Assembly (NCBI GenBank): GCA_030747075.1
Contig: JASLLL010000015.1
Location: forward strand, 1-57,769
DNA length: 57,769 nucleotides
Reading direction: 5' to 3'
DNA from: Gemmatimonadota bacterium
GTDB taxonomy: Bacteria; ARS69
The position numbers and the translations under genes are program-made. Of this stretch, positions 26,904 through 35,099 are shown one piece after another. The notes under the pieces were generated by a model. It was not told where the DNA came from. It made no database searches and saw nothing but the letters and a program-made list of their open reading frames with translations. Each line of letters starts with the position of its first letter. Position 1 is the stretch's first letter.

Positions 26904-26932
26904 TTGTATTCGAAAGGAGCGCTTTCTATACT
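26904..26932 (+). promoter_or_regulatory. Sigma-70-type promoter for the secreted protein at 26976
   Basis: TTGTAT at 26904-26909 and TATACT at 26927-26932 are separated by exactly 17 bases. The boxes match four and five of the six consensus bases. Transcription would begin near 26939, leaving about 35 bases before ATG 26976, which include the AGGAGA ribosome site. This is the best promoter match I saw in the window. Confidence 0.55.
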
Positions 26933-26975
26933 GACCTCCATGCCGCCCGCGTCCCTTCTCGTCAGGAGAATCCCA

Positions 26976-28058
26976 ATGCTGCCAATCGCCCTGACCCTTC
27001 TTCTCATCGCAGCCCCGTCGTTCGCGCAGGTCACCATCACGACCGCAGATCTCCAGTACGACATTGGCCAGTCCTACAGCATGTACAACATCCCGTCCCC
27101 GCATGGCGTGATCGGCATGACGGGACTTCAAGGCGGGCCGCATGTCTTCGACTTCTCTTCAGGAAACACATCCGTGGAATGGACCTTCGACTATGTCGAT
27201 GTCACCGACGGCGGGCACCAGGCGGACTTCCCGTCCGCCACGATTGCCGAGAAGAGAGTCAGCGCCGAAGGATCCGCATGGATGTACATGGACTTTCAGG
27301 CGGGTACCGGCCGCGTCAACTACGGGTTCTACGACGAAGTCGGCCTCCCCGAATCGCCCAGCGTTCCGTTCAACCCGTCGATCGTGGACTTCCCCACCCA
27401 CATCTCCTACCAGTCCTTCTTCTCGGGTGCGACGAACTTCGATGTCACGAGTTCCGGAGTCACCATGAACATCGACTACGAATACACCGGCTTCGTCGAT
27501 GGCTATGGCACCGTCGTTCTCCCGGACAGCCTGGACGAACTGAACTGCATTCAGGTCAACTACGAGGAGAAGTACACCTACTACTGGATGGGAGTCCCGA
27601 TTCAGTATTCTTACCTGCGCTCGTATTACTACATCGCGGAGGATGTGGGCATTGTGGCCATCATCACTTCGCGCGAGGAAGACGCGCCGGTTCCAAACAA
27701 CTTCAACATCGCCAACACCATCGCCCGGCTGTTTGAGAGTTCCAAGCTGAACACCGACACGGCGGTCGACGATGCGCTGGTGACGGATATGCTGGGCGGA
27801 AACTACCCGAACCCGTTCACCCCGCAGACCCGCATCCGCTACCACCTGCCGTCTGCGGAGGTAGTGCGTCTGGGTGTCTACGACATCGCCGGTCGACTCG
27901 TGAAGACGCTGGTCGATGGCCCGACGGCTGCGGGAAGCCACGAGGTGATCTGGTCGGGAGCGAACCGGAGCGGGCACCCTGCCCCCGCCGGAGTCTACTT
28001 CTACCGGATCGACGCCGGGGACGCCTCGCAGAGCCGGAAGATGACGCTGGTGAGGTAG
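26976..28058 (+). CDS. Exported protein of unknown function with FlgD-like C-terminal domain
   Basis: The product has 360 residues. ATG 26976 is chosen over ATG 26940 because AGGAGA lies 7 nt upstream and the protein then opens directly with a signal peptide (L-P-I-A-L-T-L-L-L-I-A-A-P-S-F-A). The body, about 20-265, is rich in Tyr, Thr and Asp with several Y-x-Y segments and looks beta-rich; I recognise no family. The last ~85 residues begin N-Y-P-N-P-F-T-P and contain V-Y-D-I-A-G-R-L-V and G-V-Y-F-Y-R-I-D, the classical sorting/FlgD Ig domain. It is the third such protein in a row. It ends 6 nt before the convergent ZIP gene. Confidence 0.83.
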   Translation: MLPIALTLLLIAAPSFAQVTITTADLQYDIGQSYSMYNIPSPHGVIGMTGLQGGPHVFDFSSGNTSVEWTFDYVDVTDGGHQADFPSATIAEKRVSAEGSAWMYMDFQAGTGRVNYGFYDEVGLPESPSVPFNPSIVDFPTHISYQSFFSGATNFDVTSSGVTMNIDYEYTGFVDGYGTVVLPDSLDELNCIQVNYEEKYTYYWMGVPIQYSYLRSYYYIAEDVGIVAIITSREEDAPVPNNFNIANTIARLFESSKLNTDTAVDDALVTDMLGGNYPNPFTPQTRIRYHLPSAEVVRLGVYDIAGRLVKTLVDGPTAAGSHEVIWSGANRSGHPAPAGVYFYRIDAGDASQSRKMTLVR

Positions 28059-28064
28059 CGCCCC

Positions 28065-28877
28065 CTAGAGCGCCACCTGCACCAGCACCATCAGGCCGAA
28101 GCCCGCCAGGAACGACCACGCGATCTCGGGAGGGTCGTGGCGCTTCAGCGCGTCGGGGATCAGTTCCAGCAGTACGAGGTAGATCATCGCGCCCGCCGCG
28201 AACCCCAGAAGCGGCAGCATGAGCGGCTCCGCGAGCCATACGAGCCACGCGGCCGGGACCGCCGCGATCGGCTGCGGCAGGCTCGTGAGGAATGCGAGGA
28301 GGAAACACCGCCCCAGCGACGCGCCCCCCAACCGAAGCGGCAGCGCGACAGCCAGTCCTTCCGGGATGTTGTGAATGCCGATTGCGATGGCAATGTAAGT
28401 GCCGAGCCCCCCGTCGCACCCGACATGCGCCTCTGAACCGTACCCGACCCCGACCGCAATCCCTTCCGGGATCGAGTGAAATGCCATCGCAAGGAAGATC
28501 AGCGTCCCCTGCCGCCCTCCGACACTACGGAAGACCGACGACGCCAGCCTGTCCGGAGTCAGCCATCCGTCCACCGCCCACAGGAATGCCGCCCCCAGCC
28601 CCATCCCGGCGAGCGTCTTCGCCACGGGGAGGAGGCGGGATGCACTGTCACCCCCCATCGTGAGGGCCGGCATGAGCAGGTTGTAAAACGCCGCCGCGAA
28701 CATGAGACCGCCCGCAAAGGCGTAGGCGAGGCCGATTCGCTCTTCCAGACGCAGCCCGCGAAACGCCACGGGAATCGCGCCCAGCCCGCACGCGAGGCTC
28801 GCGAGCAACCCCGCGACGAACCCGCGCAGCACAAACCCCATCTCGCCCGCACTCCCCACCGCGCTCAACGCATCCAT
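28065..28877 (-). CDS. ZIP family divalent metal transporter
   Basis: The product has 270 residues; ATG 28877 has GGGGGA about 9 nt upstream, and ATG 28841 is an alternative. About eight membrane helices are visible. The metal-binding helices carry H-S-I-P-E-G-I-A-V-G and H-N-I-P-E-G-L-A-V-A, the paired H-x-x-P-E-G motifs of ZIP transporters (ZupT-like). It should import zinc or another divalent metal across the inner membrane. It is the last gene of a ten-gene minus-strand run, 4 nt after the glyA stop. Confidence 0.9.
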   Translation of the reverse strand: MDALSAVGSAGEMGFVLRGFVAGLLASLACGLGAIPVAFRGLRLEERIGLAYAFAGGLMFAAAFYNLLMPALTMGGDSASRLLPVAKTLAGMGLGAAFLWAVDGWLTPDRLASSVFRSVGGRQGTLIFLAMAFHSIPEGIAVGVGYGSEAHVGCDGGLGTYIAIAIGIHNIPEGLAVALPLRLGGASLGRCFLLAFLTSLPQPIAAVPAAWLVWLAEPLMLPLLGFAAGAMIYLVLLELIPDALKRHDPPEIAWSFLAGFGLMVLVQVAL

Positions 28878-28881
28878 GCCG

Positions 28882-30168
28882 CTAGTCCCCCGCTTCCACC
28901 GGACTGCCGGAGTCTTCGAGATCCGGGTACAGCGGGAACTCCCCGGCCAGTTCACGGACATCCGCCGCGATCCGGCCCTTGGTGCGCTCGTCCTCGTCGA
29001 GATTCGCGAGTGCCCGCCCGACAAACGATGCCACGCGCCTCATCTCGTCCGGCCCCATCCCGCGCGTCACGAGCGCGGGCGTGCCGATCCGAATGCCGCT
29101 GGTCAGCGTCGGCTTCTTCGGATCGAAGGGGATGGCATTCTTGTTCACGGTAATGTCCACTTCGCCCAGAAGCCGCTCCGCCTTCTTGCCGGAGATGCCC
29201 TTCGGCGTCATGTCCACCAGCATCAGATGGTTGTCCGTGCCCCCCGACACAAGCCGGAACCCTTCTTCGGTCAGCCCCTCCGCCAGCGCCGCCGCGCTCG
29301 ACACGACGCGCCTGGCGTACTCCGTAAACTCCGGCCGCATCGCCTCCCCGAAGCACACCGCCTTCGCCGCGATCATGTGCATGAGCGGTCCCCCCTGCAT
29401 CCCGGGGAAGTTGGTCTTGTCGACCGCCTTCGCGTGTTCCTCGCGGCAGAGGATGAGCCCGGCACGCGGGCCGCGCAGCGTCTTGTGTGTGGTCGAGGTC
29501 ACGATATCGGAATGCGGCACCGGCGAAGGATGAACGCCGGCCGCCACAAGCCCCGCGAAGTGCGCCATGTCGGTCATGAAGTACGCGCCGACCTCATCCG
29601 CGATCGACCGGAACGCCTCGAAGTCCCAGTGACGCGGGTATGCGCTCGCTCCCGCGACGATCATCTTCGGCCGGTGCTCCCGCGCGAGATCACGCACGCG
29701 GTCCATGTCGATTCGTTCGGTCTCGCGGTCCACTTCGTAATGCGCCACATCGAAGAAGCGCCCGCTGAAGTTCACGGGATGCCCGTGCGTCAGATGTCCG
29801 CCGTGCGCGAGGCTCATCCCCAGCACGCGGTCCCCCATCTCCAGCAGCGAAAAGTACGCCGTCATGTTCGCGGTGGAGCCCGAGTGCGGTTGCACATTGG
29901 CGTGGTCCGCGCCGAACAGTTCCGTCGCGCGCTCGCGTGCAAGCTCCTCCGCGCGGTCCACCTCCACGCATCCGCCGTAGTACCGCTTCCCGGGGTACCC
30001 CTCCGCGTACTTGTTCGTGAGCGGGGAACCCATCGTGTCCAGTACGGCACGGCTGACGAAGTTCTCCGAGGCGATGAGTTCCAGCCCGTCGTTCTGGCGG
30101 CGGATCTCCGCAGCCACCGTTGCGTGAACGGCGGCGTCTCCTTCCCGAAGTGATGCGAATCGGTCCAT
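28882..30168 (-). CDS. glyA: Serine hydroxymethyltransferase
   Basis: The product has 428 residues and interconverts serine plus tetrahydrofolate with glycine plus 5,10-methylene-THF using PLP. ATG 30168 matches the usual SHMT N-terminus; an in-frame GTG at 30192 overlaps the previous stop. Motifs include [29 protein letters not shown] and [12 protein letters not shown]. The PLP lysine is in [11 protein letters not shown] at about residue 229. It makes glycine and one-carbon units used by PurD and the later purine steps, which fits its linkage to purD and purE in the same run. Confidence 0.97.
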   Translation of the reverse strand: MDRFASLREGDAAVHATVAAEIRRQNDGLELIASENFVSRAVLDTMGSPLTNKYAEGYPGKRYYGGCVEVDRAEELARERATELFGADHANVQPHSGSTANMTAYFSLLEMGDRVLGMSLAHGGHLTHGHPVNFSGRFFDVAHYEVDRETERIDMDRVRDLAREHRPKMIVAGASAYPRHWDFEAFRSIADEVGAYFMTDMAHFAGLVAAGVHPSPVPHSDIVTSTTHKTLRGPRAGLILCREEHAKAVDKTNFPGMQGGPLMHMIAAKAVCFGEAMRPEFTEYARRVVSSAAALAEGLTEEGFRLVSGGTDNHLMLVDMTPKGISGKKAERLLGEVDITVNKNAIPFDPKKPTLTSGIRIGTPALVTRGMGPDEMRRVASFVGRALANLDEDERTKGRIAADVRELAGEFPLYPDLEDSGSPVEAGD

Positions 30169-30188
30169 CGAATGATGCCCCCGGCCGG

Positions 30189-30662
30189 TCACTGCCCGGC
30201 CATCTCCCGGATGCGCGCGAGCCCTTTCGACAAGAGGTCGGCGATCCGTCCGAAGGTCTCCCGGTACGACTCCGTGGAACTCCCGAAGGGATCCCCCACG
30301 GCGGCGTCCGGGCCTGATTCCCCGGCGAACTCGCCGAGGACAAAGGTCCTGGTGTCTGCGGCGGGATCTGCCGCGAGCACTCCGGCACGATGTGCGGGTT
30401 CCATCACCAGCACAAGATCCGCCTCCGCCACGATCTCCGGGGTGAGCAGGCGGCTCTGGAAGGCGTCGAGCCGGAGTCCCTCTTCGCGTGCCACTCCCTG
30501 CGCGCCTTCCGACGCGAAAGTACCATCCCGACCGAACACTCCCGCCGAAGAGACGGTGAACTCCCCGTTCGCCCCCGGCTCAAGCAGCCGCCTCGCCGCC
30601 ACCTCCGCCATCGGGCTTCGGCAGGTGTTGCCGGTGCAGACGAAGAGAACATGGAACGCCAT
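30189..30662 (-). CDS. Low-molecular-weight protein phosphatase / arsenate-reductase-like
   Basis: The product has 157 residues; ATG 30662 has GGGAG 5 nt upstream. The phosphatase loop C-T-G-N-T-C-R-S follows C-x5-R with the nucleophile Cys9 and Arg15. A later G-D-P-F-G segment supplies the general-acid aspartate. This is the YwlE/Wzb type, which removes phosphate from tyrosine or arginine residues of proteins. In other genomes ywlE also lies beside the ywlC/sua5 gene, as here, which favours a YwlE-like role over a capsule Wzb role. Confidence 0.88.
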   Translation of the reverse strand: MAFHVLFVCTGNTCRSPMAEVAARRLLEPGANGEFTVSSAGVFGRDGTFASEGAQGVAREEGLRLDAFQSRLLTPEIVAEADLVLVMEPAHRAGVLAADPAADTRTFVLGEFAGESGPDAAVGDPFGSSTESYRETFGRIADLLSKGLARIREMAGQ

Positions 30663-30670
30663 CGTCTCCC

Positions 30671-31297
30671 TCACTCCGTGGTGAGATCCGAGGCGCCCAA
30701 GGCCACGACCCCCGGCCGGAGGATCTCTGCGGGATCCGTGGTGCAGTCCACGATGGTCGAAGCCTTCCGCCCGGTGCCCTCTCCGCCATCCAGCACGAGA
30801 TCCACCCGGTCTCCGTAGGTCTGGTGGATGTCCTTTCCGCATACCGCGGGTGGCGCCCCCGCGACATTCGCGCTCGGTGCGGCCAGCGGGGCGCCCACGA
30901 TCTCCAAGAGCGCCGTCACGAAGGCGTTGTCAGGAATGCGAACCGCGATCGTTCTTCCACCCGCCGTCACCTCCTTCGGGAGGCCGTGGTCCGCCGGGAG
31001 AACCATGGTCAGCGGGCCCGGCCAGAAGCGATCGCCCAGGCTTCTCGCCACCGCCGGCAGGTGCCCCGTGACGGCACGCACCCCCTGCCAGTCGGACGCG
31101 AGCACGATGAACGGCTTCGTCTTCGGCCGCTTCTTGAGGCGAATCAGTTTTCGGATTGCATCCGGGCGGTTCACGCTCCCGACAAAACCGTACACGGTGT
31201 CTGTCCGCAGGGCCACCACGCCGCCGCCCAGCAGAACGCGCCCCACCTCTTCCACGATGACCGGGTCAGGAGACTGATGATCCACCTCAATGAGCAT
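30671..31297 (-). CDS. tsaC: L-threonylcarbamoyladenylate synthase (Sua5/YrdC/YwlC type)
   Basis: The product has 208 residues. It makes threonylcarbamoyl-AMP from threonine, bicarbonate and ATP for the t6A37 modification of ANN-decoding tRNAs. Visible motifs: G-G-V-V-A-L-R-T-D-T-V-Y-G, K-K-R-P-K-T-K-P, W-P-G-P-L-T-M-V-L and S-A-N-V-A-G. The length fits the single-domain YrdC form, without the extra Sua5 C-terminal domain. Its stop lies 8 nt from the phosphatase start and its start 10 nt from the purE stop, inside one operon. Confidence 0.94.
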   Translation of the reverse strand: MLIEVDHQSPDPVIVEEVGRVLLGGGVVALRTDTVYGFVGSVNRPDAIRKLIRLKKRPKTKPFIVLASDWQGVRAVTGHLPAVARSLGDRFWPGPLTMVLPADHGLPKEVTAGGRTIAVRIPDNAFVTALLEIVGAPLAAPSANVAGAPPAVCGKDIHQTYGDRVDLVLDGGEGTGRKASTIVDCTTDPAEILRPGVVALGASDLTTE

Positions 31298-31307
31298 TGC
31301 TTCCCCC

Positions 31308-31772
31308 TCAGCGAGATGCCAGTTCCGTCTTGAACTCCGTCAGGCGTTCGCGCGTGTCCTCGTCTGTCAGCGCGATCACCTGCGCGGCGAAGATGGCGGC
31401 ATTCCGGGCGCCCGCCGTTCCAATGGCCATGGTCGCCACCGGCACTCCCGCCGGCATCTGCACGATCGACTGGAGGCTGTCCATCCCGGAGAGCGCCGAA
31501 CCCGGGAGAGGAACGCCGATCACGGGAAGAGTCGTCTCGGCGGCCACCGCTCCCGGCAGGTGCGCGGACATCCCCGCCCCGCAGATGATGATGCGCACCC
31601 CGCGCTCCGATGCGGACTGCGCGTACTGGCGCGTTTTCTCCGGCGTACGATGCGCGGACGACACGACGAACTCGTACGGAATCTCGAACCGGTCGAGATA
31701 ATCCACACATCCCTGCATTTGTTCGCGGTCGCTCTCGCTCCCGATCATCACGAGAACCCTGGGATCAGCCAT
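31308..31772 (-). CDS. purE: N5-carboxyaminoimidazole ribonucleotide mutase
   Basis: The product has 154 residues, the class I PurE length. It moves the carboxyl group of N5-CAIR to make CAIR in purine synthesis. Visible motifs: M-I-G-S-E-S-D at the N-terminus, S-A-H-R-T-P-E-K with the catalytic histidine, and G-A-G-M-S-A-H-L-P-G. The start ATG overlaps the purD stop by one base (TGATG), so re-initiation is likely. No purK was seen in the window. Confidence 0.95.
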   Translation of the reverse strand: MADPRVLVMIGSESDREQMQGCVDYLDRFEIPYEFVVSSAHRTPEKTRQYAQSASERGVRIIICGAGMSAHLPGAVAAETTLPVIGVPLPGSALSGMDSLQSIVQMPAGVPVATMAIGTAGARNAAIFAAQVIALTDEDTRERLTEFKTELASR

Positions 31773-33073
31773 CAGACGGTCTCCTCCTGTCTGGTGTTGG
31801 CCTGGAGTCCTCTCCGGCCAATGTCGTTTCGGTGGAACATCCCGTCAAAGCGGATCTCCGAGAGACGCCCGAGCGCTGCGCCCCGAGCCGTCTCGATGTC
31901 GGAGCCGAGCCCCGTCACCGAAAGCACCCGCCCGCCGGAAGTGATGATTGTACCGTCATCCAGCCTCTTCGTCCCCGCATGAAACACCAGGGTGTCGCCC
32001 TGGTCGTCCTCTCCGGAAAGCCCCGTGATCTCCGCTCCGGTGGAGTAGTCCCCCGGGTACCCGCCGGAAGCCGCGACAATCGTCAGCGCGGCTCCGGGCC
32101 GAAGGCGAAACTCCGGCGCCCCCGCCAGCTCTCCCCGGGCGCAGGCCTCAAAGGCGGCGAGAAGGTCCCCATCGAAGAGCGGGAGAACCACCTGCGTTTC
32201 CGGATCTCCGAACCGGACATTGTATTCCAGCACGCGAAGACCCTCCGGTGTCATCATGAGACCCGCGTAGAGGACGCCCCGGTAGTCCACCCCCCGGCGG
32301 GCGAAGCCCGCGGCCACCGGCTGGAGACAGGACGCCACCGCGTCATCCAGTTCCGCGCCCGTGAGTCGCGGGAAGGGCGCGTACGCACCCATGCCGCCGG
32401 TGTTGGGCCCGGTGTCGCCATCGAACGCGCGCTTGTGGTCCTGGCTCGGCACCAGCGGCCGAACCTCTTCCCCGTCGACAAGCGCAATCAGCGAAACTTC
32501 CTCGCCCTCCAGCCACTCCTCCAGCAGGACGGCGTGCCCCGCCGCGCCGAAGGCATCGCGCTCCAGCGCGTCCCGCGCCGCCTCGATGGCCTCGTCGCGA
32601 TTCTCCGCCATGACGACGCCCTTCCCCGCAGCCAGCCCGTCCGCCTTGACCGCCACGCGCTCACCCGTCCTCTCCAGCGCCGCCTCGACCTCCGCCATGC
32701 TGCGCACCGTCGCGCCGCGTGCGGTGGGGATTCCCTCGGCGCGCAGGAACTCCTTCGCGTAGACTTTGCTCCCCTCCAGCCGCGCACCCTCCGCGCCCGG
32801 CCCGAAGACGGCCACGCCGCTCCCGCGGAGCGCGTCGGCCAGCCCGTCCACGAGCGGCGCTTCCGGCCCGATGAGAACAAGAGCCACATCCTCATTCCGG
32901 CAAAACGAAAGCAGTTCCCCCGGCTTCGCCATGGGAATCGACACATTCTCGGCAATGCGATCCGTCCCGGCGTTTCCCGGGGCCACCAGCAACCGGTCGA
33001 GGTTCGCGCTCCGCGAGACCGCCCACGCCAGTGCGTGCTCGCGACCGCCCCCTCCCAGAATCAGTGCGTTCAC
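31772..33073 (-). CDS. purD: Phosphoribosylamine-glycine ligase (GAR synthetase)
   Basis: This 433-residue ATP-grasp enzyme joins glycine to phosphoribosylamine, the second step of purine synthesis. It starts M-N-A-L-I-L-G-G-G-G-R-E-H-A and has G-P-E-A-P-L, K-A-D-G-L-A-A-G-K-G-V, and E-Y-N-V-R-F-G-D-P-E-T-Q-V-V, all standard for PurD. The start overlaps the NlpC gene stop by 4 nt. The glycine substrate can come from glyA in the same operon. Confidence 0.97.
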   Translation of the reverse strand: MNALILGGGGREHALAWAVSRSANLDRLLVAPGNAGTDRIAENVSIPMAKPGELLSFCRNEDVALVLIGPEAPLVDGLADALRGSGVAVFGPGAEGARLEGSKVYAKEFLRAEGIPTARGATVRSMAEVEAALERTGERVAVKADGLAAGKGVVMAENRDEAIEAARDALERDAFGAAGHAVLLEEWLEGEEVSLIALVDGEEVRPLVPSQDHKRAFDGDTGPNTGGMGAYAPFPRLTGAELDDAVASCLQPVAAGFARRGVDYRGVLYAGLMMTPEGLRVLEYNVRFGDPETQVVLPLFDGDLLAAFEACARGELAGAPEFRLRPGAALTIVAASGGYPGDYSTGAEITGLSGEDDQGDTLVFHAGTKRLDDGTIITSGGRVLSVTGLGSDIETARGAALGRLSEIRFDGMFHRNDIGRRGLQANTRQEETV

Positions 33074-33648
33074 GGCTCCCTCCTTCTCCCGGTCGGAGAA
33101 ACGCGAACGCGCCGTGCGCCCGCGACCCGATTCGAATAGTACTCGCTCATCAGATGATCCACGACCACGCCGCGCGACACCGACGCGTGAACGAAGCGCG
33201 TACGATCCAGCGCCACACCCACATGATCCACGCGGGCCGACCGCATTCGGAAGAAGAGGAGGTCGCCGGGAGACACTTCCTCCAGCCCGACTTCTCGTCC
33301 CATCTTCCTTTGTTCAGCCACCGTGCGCGGCAGAGTCACGCCCAGTTCTCCGAGAATGCTGAGCGCCAGCCCCGAACAGTCGATGCCGCGACGGGAGATT
33401 CCTCCATAGCGATACGGCACCCCAAGCCAGGGGTCGGCCAGCGCTTCGACTTCCCCGGTGCGCTCCGTCGATGCCTTCCCGGGAGCGCGGTGCGATGAGG
33501 TGTCCTTCGTCGCCTCGGTGCCCAAGGGCGGCAGCGGCGTCGTCCGGAAGACGGGTTTCGGCCCGCATCCCGTGGCCGCGAGCGCCACCATAACGAGAAG
33601 CGCAGCCGAAGGAAAGACGACTCGACGCGCGGGGCAGCCTTCGATCAT
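33070..33648 (-). CDS. NlpC/P60 family cell-wall endopeptidase, lipoprotein
   Basis: The product has 192 residues. The N-terminal signal ends in a lipobox (L-A-A-T-G-C, Cys28), so it is probably anchored to a membrane facing the periplasm. The C-terminal NlpC/P60 domain has the catalytic Cys91 in G-I-D-C-S-G-L, His142 in V-D-H-V-G-V and a polar third residue near His154. It should cleave peptide stems of peptidoglycan. It sits between gatB and purD with 4-nt overlaps on both sides, which is odd company but translationally coupled. Confidence 0.92.
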   Translation of the reverse strand: MIEGCPARRVVFPSAALLVMVALAATGCGPKPVFRTTPLPPLGTEATKDTSSHRAPGKASTERTGEVEALADPWLGVPYRYGGISRRGIDCSGLALSILGELGVTLPRTVAEQRKMGREVGLEEVSPGDLLFFRMRSARVDHVGVALDRTRFVHASVSRGVVVDHLMSEYYSNRVAGARRVRVSPTGRRREP

Positions 33649-35099
33649 GACGGACCTCCCTCCCCGAGCCGCGCCCGCAGCGCGTCGCGCGCACGCTCCG
33701 GGTGCGCCTTCCCGCCGCCGGCCTCCATCAGGCGCCCCATGAAGAAGCCGAGGAGCTTCTCCTTCCCCGCCCGGAACTCGCGAACCTCGGCCGGGTGGGC
33801 CGCGAGGACTTCGTCCGCAAGCACGCCCAGCGCCGCTTCATCCGACACCTGCGCCAGCCCTTCCTCCGCGACAATACGCTCCGCGGATCGTCCCGTCTCC
33901 ACCATCCGCGCGAAGACGGCTTTGGCCGCCGTGCCCGACACCGCGCCGCACCCGACCAGCGCGACCAGTTCCGCAACGGACGCGGGCGAGAGCGGGAAGG
34001 CGGCCATTCTCCCGCCGCGCTCACGGGCGGCTCGCAGCACTTCCCCGACCGCCCAGAGGGCCGCGGTGCGGGGATCTCCGGTGAGGTGCGCGAGTTCCTC
34101 ATACCAGTCGGCGAGTTCACGAGTGTCGGCAAGAACCGCGGCGTCCGCGGGGCGAAGACCGTGGTCGCGGACGAAACGATCGCGCCGCGCAAGAGGCAGC
34201 TCCGGGACCGACGCGGCGGCGCGCTTCCTCCGCGACCCGGTCACGACAAGCGGCGGCAGGTCCGGCTCGGGGAAGTAGCGATAGTCTCCCGCCTCCTCCT
34301 TCGAACGCATGGGCCGCGCCTCGGCCCGCTTCTCGTCCCAGAGAAGCGTGGCGGACCGGACCACGCCGCCGGAGTGCCCGAGTTTCGTCTGCCGGGCAAT
34401 CTCGAACGCCAGCGCCCGCTCCACGCTTCGGATGCTGTTCAGGTTCTTGAGTTCGGTCTTCGGGCCGGGCGCGTCCGATTCACTTCGACGCACGGAGACA
34501 TTTGCGTCGCAGCGAAGGCTGCCTTCGTTCATGTTCCCGTCGGACACGCCCAGGGTTCGCACGATCCGTCGCAGGGACCGAAGACACGCTCCCGCCTCCT
34601 TTGGGCAATGCAGCGCCGGTTCGGTGACGATCTCCACCAGCGGCGTCCCGCACCGGTTGAGATCCACGCGGGTTTCATCCCGGCCGCCCGCCACCCCGTG
34701 CGTGAGCTTCCCCGCGTCCTCCTCCAGATGAACGCGAGTGAGCGGCGCGATGCGGCGCTGCCCGGCCACTTCAAACGGGATGCCCCCGCCGGTCGCGAGC
34801 GGGTGCTCGTACTGGCTGATCTGATACCCTTTCGGAAGGTCCGGGTAGAAGTAATGCTTCCGCGCGAAGACGGATCTGCTCGCGATGTCGCAGCCCAGTG
34901 CATGGGCCGTGGCGACCGCAAACTCCACGGCGCGGTCGTTCAGCACGGGAAGCGCGCCCGGCATCCCCAGGCAGACCGGACAGACCCGCGTGTTCGGCGC
35001 TGCGCCGTATTCCGACGCGCACGCGCAGAACGCCTTGGTGGCCGTGGCAAGGCGCACATGGATCTCCAGCCCGATCACCGGGAAGACGCCCGCGTTCAT
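33645..35099 (-). CDS. gatB: Aspartyl/glutamyl-tRNA amidotransferase subunit B
   Basis: The product has 484 residues. GatB binds mischarged Glu-tRNA(Gln) or Asp-tRNA(Asn), phosphorylates the acyl group and hands it to ammonia from GatA. It opens V-I-G-L-E-I-H-V-R-L and has the zinc-site cysteines in F-C-A-C and C-P-V-C. H-Y-F-Y-P-D-L-P-K-G-Y-Q-I-S-Q-Y-E and R-C-D-A-N-V-S-V-R-R are also present. The C-terminal YqeY-like tail (M-G-R-L-M-E-A-G-G-G-K) is complete. It overlaps gatA by 4 nt. Confidence 0.97.
   Translation of the reverse strand: MNAGVFPVIGLEIHVRLATATKAFCACASEYGAAPNTRVCPVCLGMPGALPVLNDRAVEFAVATAHALGCDIASRSVFARKHYFYPDLPKGYQISQYEHPLATGGGIPFEVAGQRRIAPLTRVHLEEDAGKLTHGVAGGRDETRVDLNRCGTPLVEIVTEPALHCPKEAGACLRSLRRIVRTLGVSDGNMNEGSLRCDANVSVRRSESDAPGPKTELKNLNSIRSVERALAFEIARQTKLGHSGGVVRSATLLWDEKRAEARPMRSKEEAGDYRYFPEPDLPPLVVTGSRRKRAAASVPELPLARRDRFVRDHGLRPADAAVLADTRELADWYEELAHLTGDPRTAALWAVGEVLRAARERGGRMAAFPLSPASVAELVALVGCGAVSGTAAKAVFARMVETGRSAERIVAEEGLAQVSDEAALGVLADEVLAAHPAEVREFRAGKEKLLGFFMGRLMEAGGGKAHPERARDALRARLGEGGPS

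Noticed and set aside
31610-33139. Long open frame on the plus strand opposite purD and its neighbours
   Set aside because: It is antisense to strongly conserved genes and low in hydrophobic structure. Such frames are expected where GC-rich third positions remove stops.
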